Origin: Allacma fusca
Taxonomy: Eukaryota; Arthropoda; Collembola; Symphypleona; Sminthuridae
Direction: 5' to 3'
Assembly: GCA_947179485.1 (NCBI GenBank)
Contig: OX359247.1
Coordinates: 60,175,131 to 60,239,130 of the forward strand
DNA: 64,000 nt
The notes beneath the pieces were generated by a model. It was not told the origin of the DNA. It worked only from the letters and a program-made list of their open reading frames with translations, and ran no database searches. The position numbers and the translations under genes were made by a program. Positions 36,248 through 46,700 of this stretch are shown here, in pieces; positions within the stretch are counted from its first letter, which is position 1, and the number at the start of each line of letters is the position of its first letter.

Positions 36248-37040
36248 TAGTGGTCGGAACAATTCAATTCAATTCAAAATTTACAATTCAATCCAGTTCG
36301 AATACTGAACTGTATTAAAATTGGGGTTTCAATTCGGTTCAGAAAAAAACAATTCAATTCAGTTCAGTCTACTAACTGAACTGAATTGTAAACCAATTGG
36401 TTCGCCATTTACATATAAATACATACTGCAAAGTGGCTAGGGTGGCGCTTCAGCTAAGGCCATCTCTCCTTACCCTTTTTGTTGTATTAAGTTGACCTCA
36501 TTTAAAAAAAATAAAAATGCAAAATTTTGAAAAAATAAAATTTTGTTAATTTTTGAAAAATTTAAGCTAGTGTATATACTGGTAAGTGTAAAAAAATTCC
36601 ATTGAAATCGGTCGAACAGTTTGTGCGAAAACGCATTACAATTTCAACTTCAATCAATAATGACCTCCTCCAAGAGAGTGGCCTAAAGAATTTTCACAAA
36701 AAGTTTGAACAAAATTGGGTAGGAGGAATAAACAGTTCCAAGCGTCCACAGACAACAGTATCTTATAAGGGGGCTGACACCACCCTAAAAATATTAACAC
36801 ATACGTTTTAGATGCTGGCAAAGATGGTACTAAACTTATCCGTACAATATTGGTTTTGACTCAGCCTGAAATTGTTTTGAATTGGAATTCAAAGAAAACA
36901 ATTCAGTTCGATTCAACAGTTGAATTGAATTATTCGGTTCAGTAAACGATCGAATTGAATTGAAAAATCCCTGAATTGAACTGAACTGAATTGAATTGAA
37001 TTGTAAAATTGCAATTTAAACTGAATTGGTCCGACCACTA
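36248..37040. mobile_element. Nested hAT-like element, AATTCAATTCAG word, TSD ATTGCAAA
   Basis: Begins TAGTGGTCGGAACAATTC and ends GGTCCGACCACTA, with ATTGCAAA at 36240-36247 and 37041-37048. Its ends repeat CAATTCAATTCAGTT in both orientations. Confidence 0.88.
36440..36785. mobile_element. Third-level nested MITE, GGGTGGCG family
   Basis: GGGTGGCGCTTCAG at the left and GGGGGCTGACACCACCC at the right, each flanked by TA. This is a shorter relative of the copy at 3581-3985: both share ATTGAAATCGG/CAG, CCTAAAGAATTTT/GTT and TATAAGGGGGCTGAC blocks. Confidence 0.6.
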
Positions 37041-38324
37041 ATTGCAAATCAATTTTTTATTTGAAAGTCAATTACCGGAAACCAACTTATAACTTCATTA
37101 TTTGAAGTTGGAAATTTCAAGTTGTAATATTTGTACAAATTGAAGTTGAATTGAAATTGACTTGAAGTTGAATCAAATTGAGGTGACCAATTTAACGTGT
37201 TATTAAATAATACTGCCTAATATCAAAATAAAGTATAATGGGTAAAACTAAGTTTCCCCGAGAAGCGCTTTAGACATAGCAAATGATTTTTGCTTCAAAA
37301 ACTCCAAAAAACGGTTTTCAAATTTCAGCCGAAAATAAATACCGTAAATAACAAATAGACTCCGTCGTTAAATACATGCTTGTTTGTCAGAGGATTTCGT
37401 TTTTATTTTTAGGTGACTGCTTGAACCACCAACGGAGTCTCAACTAACAATTAAATCAACTATTTTCTCCCTTTCCTTACTCATAACGACTATCGTTGAT
37501 TAAACTTAAAAATAATTTTAACTTATTTTTCAACGTTAATAATTTTAGATTGTGCATGGAATAGATTTCAGGAGCTTTGCGTTTCCAGCAGCGTGACCCA
37601 GCATCTTTTGTTCATTAAGACAACCAGTGGATTCCCTCAATTTACTGCAAAGATTTCCCAACGCGCATGTTTAATTCGTCCAGAAACTGTCAATTGATCA
37701 ACTTCAACTGTCAACTATTTGTATTTCAGCAACTTGAAGTTGAATTGACTATGCTTCTCAAATGAAGAGCTTTATTTGTAAGTTGAACTGAAGTTGAACT
37801 TGAATGTTCAACTAATATTTCGTTTCAAATTGAAGTTGACTTCAATTTACAATTTAATTTTTTTAATAAATTGAAGTTGACTTGGAGTTGTAATTGTAAG
37901 TTGCAACTACTACTTGAAGTTGTGAGGAGCCCTAATTGGGATTAACCGAACTTGCAATTACAATATTATAATTGATAATGCAAGTACTAGTAATGCCGTA
38001 ACTGGTACTTGCTAAAATGCGGCAATTAAATCATGCAAATAACCGAAGTTAAACTTGCAATTAGTTCATAAGTTACTTGCAATTGGTAAGGCAATAATTG
38101 CAAAAACATTTTGATGTAATTGCACCGATAAGTACAATTGCAAGTGCAACTGCAATTTGTAATTGCAAGCTAACTGATATGTCAGTGAAGAGGCAAAATG
38201 ATCTGTGCATTTTTTTATTCGTAGCAAGAGGATATACATGCTTTTTCACTAAATCGAACAAAGTGTATTAAATAAATGGATCTAGATGATAGATAAATTC
38301 CGTGCAATTGGAAATGAACAATGT

Positions 38325-38985
38325 AAGGGCAAGTTTTTAGGGGCGAAGCGAAGCGAAAGTCCCTATTGCGAAGGTCTGGCTGTCTGTAGAGGCTGTCTTG
38401 TCCGCACGATATCTGCAGAAGCATTGCTACTAAACACTACACATTTTTTACCGGGGAAAAGCCATGCAAAAGGCAAGGTAAATAGAATGGCAAAAGGGAA
38501 GAATCCTATTGTTTTTGAAGGACATCGTGTCATCCGTTTGACCTCCGAAAAATAAATGAGGTCACTTATAAACTTATGGTAATACATGTGCGGGCACATT
38601 GGGGAGTACTGCTTGCGCCATCTATTGTATGGATTGTAGTAACATTGAATTGTATGTTGTAACGACCAATAGAGTTCGGGAGTACTTGTATGTGGTGTTT
38701 TAAAATCGAATATGAAACGTTTTGCACAATTTACTATACTGAATATAATACTACATATAAGAAAGCACATGTATAAAGGTATAAACCAGTTGTTTCTTTT
38801 GTCTCCGTTAACATCTTTGCTCAGTACATATAAATGTGACCAGTACGGGGGACAATTAAATACACGTTTCCTTGTACACCACATTACTGTTAATAACTCT
38901 TGTTGCCACATTCCGCCGGCGCTTCGCACCCTGGTGACTTAGCACGTAGTGTTGATCACAGACGCTTTTTTTATTTGTTACAGCG
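38325..38985. repeat. Dispersed repeat family, fuller copy
   Basis: Starts TTTTTAGGGGCGAAGCG and ends near GTGTTGATCACAGACGC. It matches the pieces at 33495-34090 and 35380-35540. A 188-codon minus-strand frame across it is shared in part by the 33791-34117 copy and looks like chance or an eroded repeat frame, not a host gene. Confidence 0.75.
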
Positions 38986-39137
38986 TCTATGCCGGTATTT
39001 GTTGCAGTCATTTATGTAGTTCTTAAAGCATACATACATGTTGGACCTGGTTTGATGACGTAATTGAGGAAGCGCATTACCAACTCCAGAATGGAGTCAC
39101 TCGACGTCGCACCTGAAACGTTTCCGTATACTGCACC

Positions 39138-40082
39138 TAAGGTCTCAACGAGTCGGATAAATTGAGCATCCGATCCGAAACCGATCCGAACCGAAGTTTT
39201 CGGATAAAGTATTATGATTAGTCGATCCGATTCTTGTTACACGGATAATAAAATTTGCAAATCCGATCCGATCCGTCAGAAAACGGTTCGGATGGTCTAA
39301 TAAACCGAACCGATCCGCGGATATTCGGCATCCGACATTAACATTAAAAAATAATTGCTTTAAACGCAGGAAAGCATTTTTTAAACTTTATTCGGCTAAA
39401 ATACCATATACCAAATATTTTGTGACTTCCGATTTAGTGCTGAGTTTACGAGGATGTACGGAGAACGATTGTCGGCTTCACAATCATTCTCAGTAGTATT
39501 AAACGTTTTTGAAGATATTTAGTCATTCCCTTTATTTTAATAACGGATATACTTTTTCGTAACCGTGGTCTTTAAAATACTAAATACCGTATTTTGGGTC
39601 AAGACCAGTTGCCACAAACAGTAGTGGCGACGATTCAACCACAGGGCTATATGTTTTCAGCTAAAAGTCCCTGTTGCTTCGTTTAAAATACTTCAACCTG
39701 TCAAGTAACCACGAATATGCGATATACACACAGTCACAGCTGCACTGGCGGGTAGCACCTAAAAACTTCCCAGCAAATGTTTGCTTTTGAGTACTTGAGT
39801 TCGATCGTTTGTTGCTGGCGGTACTCAAAAGTGACGTGATTAGGTTGAGAATTGTGCACGAAATTGAAATTTGGAAATCCGCGGATCATCCGACGAAATT
39901 AACCGATTCGAACGGTTAACGATTAAAATTATCCGATTCGGCTCGTTTTTTCTATCGGATGACTAATATTCGATCCGATCCGTTCGAGTAGGCATCGGAT
40001 CGGATGAACCTTACATCCGATCCGTATTTTCGGATATCCGACTCGCGGATAGCCGGTTTTATCCGATCCGTTGAGAACCTTA
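39138..40082. mobile_element. hAT-like element, CCGATCCG word, TSD ACTGCACC
   Basis: Begins TAAGGTCTCAACG and ends CGTTGAGAACCTTA, with ACTGCACC at 39130-39137 and 40083-40090. CGGATCCGATC words in both orientations crowd the first and last 200 bp. The middle is unique and non-coding. Confidence 0.9.
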
Positions 40083-40559
40083 ACTGCACCGTATGCTGAT
40101 ACTCCAGCTATTATGCACTAATAACATGTTCTAAAGGTACCAATAAAAACCTGATTGTATGCTCAGGATAATAATGTAAAACTGCTCAACACCCCATGAT
40201 TTATAGAATTCCATACGCTGGTTGCAAACACATATGTAAGTACCTCGCACCTCGCACTGTCACTGTAAACTAACCCCCCTTGCAGAATCGTTTTAACACA
40301 TGTAGGTAACATTTCCGTTTCCTCAAATTTAATTTTTCTGCTGATAGAGCAAACCATTATACAGTTGGCAAAGGCTACTGGTACGAATGCACAGAGATAC
40401 ATTGGATTTGCAATGTAACGTAACAGCGCACTATTGTACTTTTGCATAAAAAATATTTCTTTCAACCTTTGTATAATGTAATTAAAATTATTTTTCTAAG
40501 GCAAAAAATGTCATTAATAATAACAATACATATTATTGACAGAAATGATACTACCGTCA

Positions 40560-41770
40560 TCAAGCCTATCAGTATTAGTGAGTTCTCCAGCCTTAAAGTC
40601 TATTAGTGAGTTCTCCGGCCTTAAAGTTTGTTAGTGAGTTCTCCAGCCTATTGGTGCTTGCTGCAACCTCTAGCTTATAGATTATTTCAGTCTTCCGGCC
40701 TATCAGCATAGATGCACAATTTGTTAAGCACTCGCACTCCACTCGCACTCAGTGCAAATTGAATGAACTGCACTCATCCTCACACTGATATGTTAAACAT
40801 TGTCAAGTCTGCACTCACACTCGTCCTCATGAGGACAGAAGACTAGAATTTGATCCTCGCACTCGCACTCATGAGTGCATTTGATATGTTTATATGTATC
40901 TATGTATGTATGCATACGTGATTAATCCATTTGCAATACATTTAAATAATTTAGTTCCGTATTTATTTTTACATGTAAATTTGTTAGGTTAATAAGCAAA
41001 TAAAACTACATGTATCACTTTCTGTTCACACTAGCCGTTTTTTCAAGTCGGAATATTTTTACGAACAGAAAATGATCGGTTTAAAATGATTAACACACGA
41101 GTAAATAACAAATGCGTGCAATGGCTACGAAGACGGTAAAGGCTAAATGCTGCAAATTGTTATTTGTAAAGGTTTAGTTTAACGATGCAAAAATCAAGGT
41201 AACACAAAATATTTGCAATTGCAGATCTTTTAAGCCTAGATTGTTTTTATTTGAACAAGAAGTCTTCATGGTTTTAAAAACAGTTTTTCGCTTTTTTGCT
41301 TTACATTGTTCTCACTAATTTTTGAAATCATAAGATTGACACAAGATTATTATGACTGAAATATTAACGGGTGGAATTCTCAATCATACTTACTGGACGA
41401 TTTTATTTCGTTTCTATTTTGCGTAATTATTTATACGACATATACAAACCTAGCATTTTTTAACACTACAGTGCAGAGTATTGCATTTTTTTAAAAAATG
41501 AGTATATTTTTGTGTTCTCGTCCTCGCACTCATTAATAAACAAATCGGTGGTACGTACTCGCACTCATGATTATGAGTGCACGGTTGTAATAACATGCAC
41601 TCGTCCTCAACGTAAACTCGTGAGTACACTGAGTGCGAGGTGAGTGCGAGTGCTGCACTCTGTCCTCATGAGGATGTGCATCTATGCCTATCAGTGCTTT
41701 CTCCAACCTCCAGCATATTGGTGCTTTCTCCAGCCTCCATCCTATTGATGTATTCTCCAGCTTCCAGCCT
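40560..41770. repeat. Minisatellite TTCTCCAGCCT, split by a transposon
   Basis: Units of about 22-28 bp built on TATTAGTGAGTTCTCCAGCCT run from 40560 to 40706 and resume at 41687-41770 as TATTGGTGCTTTCTCCAGCCT. The hAT-like element 40707-41686 landed inside the array and duplicated CCTATCAG. Confidence 0.8.
40707..41686. mobile_element. hAT-like element, GCACTCGC word, TSD CCTATCAG
   Basis: Begins CATAGATGCACA and ends TGTGCATCTATG, with CCTATCAG at 40699-40706 and 41687-41694. The ends are packed with CACTCGCACTC and CTCATGAGGA words. Middle non-coding. Confidence 0.9.
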
Positions 41771-41777
41771 GGTAAAA

Positions 41778-43130
41778 ATATACGGAGTTACGAGGAAACT
41801 CCGCCGGGGGATTTTTACGCGGAGTTTTTTATGCAGAGAAAACTCCGCGGGAGATTACTATGCCCGGGTGTAGACTATTACGCGGAGATTTTTACGTGGA
41901 GAAAATTCCGCCGGAGATTATTACGCCAGGTGAGAAAAATTTACGCGGAGATTCCTTTGGGGATTCTTACGCTGCATTTTAAATTACACCCAGAAAAGAC
42001 CATTTAACTGCCAAGATTAATATTTTCAGTAGAATTTTCTGAGTCACTGTCAGTACAAATTGTTCCAGCGAATTCTTTAAATTCATAATACCAACTAGAG
42101 CATCTCGGGCGGTGAAAATTTGCGGGTAAGAGCTTGAAAACCCGTAAAAGCCCGTGAAAAATTCCGAGTGGAAGCAGCAAGCAGGATCAACTGTTGTGAA
42201 TGCATGTATGTATATATACTTACATTTATTGAACAAATTTTACCTTTGAAACAAAGCACGACTTAATGTGCTGGACTTCTAGCAATTATTGGTTTATTGC
42301 ATGCCTGACTTTGTTATTTAGTAATATTCGTTGCTGGGGAAAATTCCATTTTGTCTAGAAGATGAATCTTACTAATAATTCACGTATTGGTATTGAAAAT
42401 CCAGAACTTATCAATGCAATAAACTCAGGAAAATCACCAGAAGTGCCTACCAAAGCCGAAATTAAATCGTTGGTTGACATTCAATATCAACAAATTACAT
42501 TACAGGAAATAGCCGGAAAATCGCAAGTTTGGAAAACATTTAAACAGATACTGGTTGACTATAGGTTTCCGTAAATCATGTGAAGTGCAATGAGTGCAGG
42601 AATATGTTTAACAGGTAATCAGGCCAAGGAGAGACATCAATTCTGGCCAAACACAATTGTAAGAATTGTGCAGGGGAATTACCAATTTCATTTTAAAAAA
42701 GTCGCCAATGCAAAATTGAATGAACAAATTGTTCTGGGTATAGCTACGGATTTACAAGAGTACTGGTATTATATTTATTGGTATTTACGGAAGGACTACG
42801 GGCTTTTTTAAACTTTGTGGGCCGGGCTTTATTGCTGAACTTCAATTTCGGACCGGCCGGGCATAGGTATTTTTATATTTACGGGCCACGGGACTAAAAT
42901 ATCCCACGGGGAGTTACTCTAATACTAGCCATAATGATTGGGTACTACTAGATATAAATAAATGGCATGAAGATGAGAAGGTCAGAACGTGGCGTAAAAA
43001 TCTCCGGTGGAATTTTCTCCGCGTATTTATCTCCACCCGGGCGTAAATAACTCCCGCGGAGTTTTGGCGGCGTACAAATCTCGGCGGAAAAATCCCCAGC
43101 GGAATTTTCTCCGAACACGAATGAGACACC
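41778..43130. mobile_element. CTCCGCGGAG-word repeat split by a hAT element
   Basis: The left part (41778-41965) and right part (42990-43110) are both built of TTTACGCGGAGA/CTCCGCCGGAG words and appear to be halves of one element opened by the insertion at 42096-42921. Outer termini and a duplication were not identified. Confidence 0.5.
42096..42921 (+). mobile_element. hAT element with decayed BED-finger transposase
   Basis: Begins TAGAGCATCTCGGGC and ends GAGTTACTCTA, with near-duplicate flanks ATACCAAC and ATACTAGC. GGGCCGGGC words mark the right end. The interior keeps a transposase remnant. A frame from 42362 reads to GKSQVWKTFKQILVD (a BED zinc-finger start, Trp at 42530-42532), and a shifted frame supplies HVKCNECRNMF with the CxxC pair at 42586 and 42595. 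Then 42590-42811 reads to VLGIATDLQ, like the region after the finger in hAT transposases. At least two frame changes and the missing C-terminal catalytic part make it inactive. Confidence 0.72.
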
Positions 43131-43139
43131 TTTCTGCAT

Positions 43140-43744
43140 TATAACGTTTCATTTCATAATTTTGTTGCGCAGGTTTCAATATATACAAAGTATACATACA
43201 TTGTATTTGTAATATCTAAAAATGATGTTTTTATCAAATAAAAATGCATTTTGTTTTTACCTTTTCTGCTCTAGAAGGAATCTCACAAATTATTTTAAAT
43301 AAATTGTTTATTATAATAACACGCAAAAATAAAAAGTAATATTACAAATTACAAATTACAAATTACAACATCACACAGCAGAAGTATTGGCAATTGGCAT
43401 CATTATATTATTGACAATGAGAGATGAGAGAGTGTGTAATTGTAATGTATCTATATATTATGTGTGGTGTTTTACCGCGGTGTCTTGTGTAATCTGGTTT
43501 CCATTAAACATTTGTTTTCGGGGTGAATTTGACCGTTTGTTATTTGGTGTTGTTGCGCGCTAGGTTAATTATTGTTATTATTTAAGACTACCTTTTAACT
43601 TATAGCGAATCCAAAATATGGATTCTCAATTATACTGAAAATACAAGAGATGTTCAAAGTTATATCAATTACATTACAGTAGTTTATAAATGCCATTTGT
43701 TTTGAATTAACAAACAAAAATAGTACATTCATTGTCCGTCAAGA
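43140..43744. promoter_or_regulatory. 5' flank of the long receptor gene
   Basis: AT-rich, no other gene. It presumably includes the promoter of the gene starting at 43745. I see no clear TATA box at a suitable distance. Confidence 0.35.
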
Positions 43745-46700
43745 ATGTGGGTGAAAAGTGATACGGATGGGAAGACCTACTGGGTTGACGACTCCAATTA
43801 TTTTGCCACTGCAAGATTGTCGGAGTATTTTGGAAATCCTTTGAGCACACCGTTCCGCCTGCCCCAACATGTCAGGTATAAAAGTACAGAAAGTCTTACC
43901 TAATTTAAAAAAGAATGCATTGCCTCATTGCCTGTACATGTTATGCTGAAGGTCTGTTTGTACATAGGCTACAATTTTAATTTTCAATTGACATAATATA
44001 TAGCGAAAAGGTGGAAATAGAAAAACTACCGCACAAGCACCTCCCGGAACTCGATCCTTCGGAACCAATCATCGGATCATGTTTTGTTAACGGCCGGGTA
44101 ACGCGTTGTCAAATAGTTTTAGGCTACCGCGAAATCTATGTGAAGCGCCAGAGGATCGAGTTCCTCAAAGCAATTGCTCAAGAGGTACAATCTATGCACA
44201 AATCTAATTCCACTTGGGATCATTCAGACCTGGAAAGATCGGTTGCTCCTGGAGGAGGGGAGCCCAGGCCTCAGAAAAAGAGGAGGTCATTTTTAAATGG
44301 GAAAAATTCGAAGAAGATTGCTCCACAACCAAAGAAAACTACACAAGCTCAGCCGAAACGTCCTCGCCACGATGAAAATACAAAACAAAATCGCAGGACG
44401 TCCTCCAGCTTCTCAATAGTTCCTCCAACCCGGGACAAGTGTGAGATTGAACAAGAGGTCTCAGAACCTCCATCGGACTTTTTTGTAGTCAAGCAAATTG
44501 AAGCTGCCAGGCAGACGGCGATCAATGCAGGGAAACCGATTGTTCGACAATTGTCCCTCGGATCGCATTACATGGTACTGTCCCAGTCCGGTCATCAACT
44601 CGATAGTGAATGGCTACAACTGTCAGCATCGACCGATCAGGAAGACGACGTTAAATGGCAAATGACTAGAAGGATGCGGAAACCACTTGAGCCATGGCAC
44701 GTGTCCTCTCGCTATATAATACTTAAACCTCTTAAAAGGACATTTTCGCAGTATGAAATTCAATTGACCTGGTCACATGTTATGGTCATATATGTTAACT
44801 TAATCTTCATGTATAGGATGGATCCCGGACTGAATTACGCCAGCCAGAAAATGTTCCGATCACTTTCTCTCTTTTTCTGCATCCTGACGCTCACGTTCCG
44901 AAATCCTTTTGGTATTCAACCCTGTTACAGGAATCGGGTGCCGATGGTCCACGTCTACCGAAGCAGAATGGTCCTTTTCAGCTTCTCCACTATCTTCATC
45001 TGGATGGTGTTGGGATTCATGACGATAAATGCACTTGACTTTATGTATCGCACGGAGGAAGATGATTCGTACCAGTATGACAAAAATAAAGTTTATATAC
45101 TTCACAAGTAATATTGTAAATTAATCCTATACATAATTACATATATAATAATTTATTACTGTAGAACAATGGAGTACGAGGAATTGCAGATTTACTACAT
45201 CCCAGTATTGGCAGTGTTCATCAATGTATTTCTCGCTGCTTTCTGGAGTATGCTAGTCCTCTTGCATTATTGTTTAGTTATGGCCAACTACTACAATTTA
45301 TGGTCCAAAGCGATGCCATTCTTGGATATGAATCCGTCCTTTGCTCTGGGTAGCTACATTCGGGTCCATGTGTTCTGTTACTTGGTCTATGTGACAGTTG
45401 TTGCAGTATCTTTTGCTTTGGACTGGCCCGTGGTCACTCGAGGGACTTTTGGACAGCTTTTTATCCTCATATGTCGACAAATGTGGCCTCAGGTGAGGCT
45501 TCTCCCAGAAGCGTATTTTTTCTGGGGTCAGCTCGCATGCTGCATTGTGTACTTATACTGTGTCTGGGTCAATCGGACCATATTCATGCACATGCATTCC
45601 TTCTCCCTCATCCTTCGAAACGCCTCGTATCAATGGAACCTCAACTTTGCCATTCGTTTCCAACTCAGTAAGATCTTAGTTCCTTGAATTATTTATTATT
45701 TATATTAATTATAATTTTATTAATGTGTATAACGACGCCTCCCCTATAAACACACTGGTATTCCGATATTCTCCAGCTTGAGAGTATTTATATAATGAAT
45801 TTATAACTGATCTGGAGAGCTATAGACTTGGATGCTAATCGATGTTTTTCGTTTTAAAAATCTTGTATCTTGGTGAAATGTTTTTAAAAAATCGAAGCAT
45901 ACTCCATAGTCATAGTGCAGTAAAGTCTAGTTACAGAGGGATTAACAAAGGATCTGAGATTTTCCCCACTTGTAAAAACATTCTTTTCTTCAAGTTAATG
46001 TGCGATGGTGCTGAGTAAATGTGTCCCTAATGATGGAAAGCTCTTGTCAACATCCCTTTGAACAACCTTACTATTTCCTGTGTTCGAGTGTGTTCCATTT
46101 TTTCAGTTGTCACGTACTATCGAGCTCATTTGCTTCGCATTGCAACTCAAGGGAACATGATACGACTATATAATCAACACAGACTTATCGTGGGACTATG
46201 TAATTATTACGGAAAAGTTTTTCTCCATCCATTGTGCATCTACATGGTGACAAATGTAAGGTGTCAAATATCCGTTAAAAGGTCTTATAAATGAAAATAA
46301 CATTTCTAGCAATTAGATAATTACTTATGATTAAATTGACTGTGTGGTTTCGTTTCGATGAACAGATGGGTGTCGTGACTGTCATTATGATTTACTTCAT
46401 CAGGTATGAAGAGAAGGACCCAAAGGAATTTAATTACGACTACAAGATACAATTCCCCGATAATATCACTGATGCCGTTATTTATGTATTTAATTTCTAT
46501 TAATTGAAGTATTTTATAGATTTTAATTTTTTACTTTACATACAAATATTCCTCCTAAGGAGATCTGCTTGATAGCAATTTGTCTGTATGTGTATGAGTT
46601 AACAAAAGTCATATTCCCATTTAGCCTAATGCTAAATTTTGTTGGCTAAATTGATTCTAAAAAGTACCATTTTCATTTCATAACCTATGCTTTTTAAATG

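Larger units (their letters stand above)
36139..37934. mobile_element. hAT-like element, AAGTTGAA word, TSD ATTGGGAT
   Basis: Begins TAGGGCTCCTCACAACT and ends AGTTGTGAGGAGCCCTA, with ATTGGGAT at 36131-36138 and 37935-37942. The termini are built of TTGAAGTTGAATTGA words. It contains a younger element (36248-37040), which in turn contains a MITE (36440-36785). Confidence 0.87.

Noticed and set aside
38363-38929. 188-codon minus-strand open frame
   Set aside because: It lies wholly in a dispersed repeat, shares its best part with another copy of that repeat, and has no recognisable domain or splice context; treated as a repeat frame.
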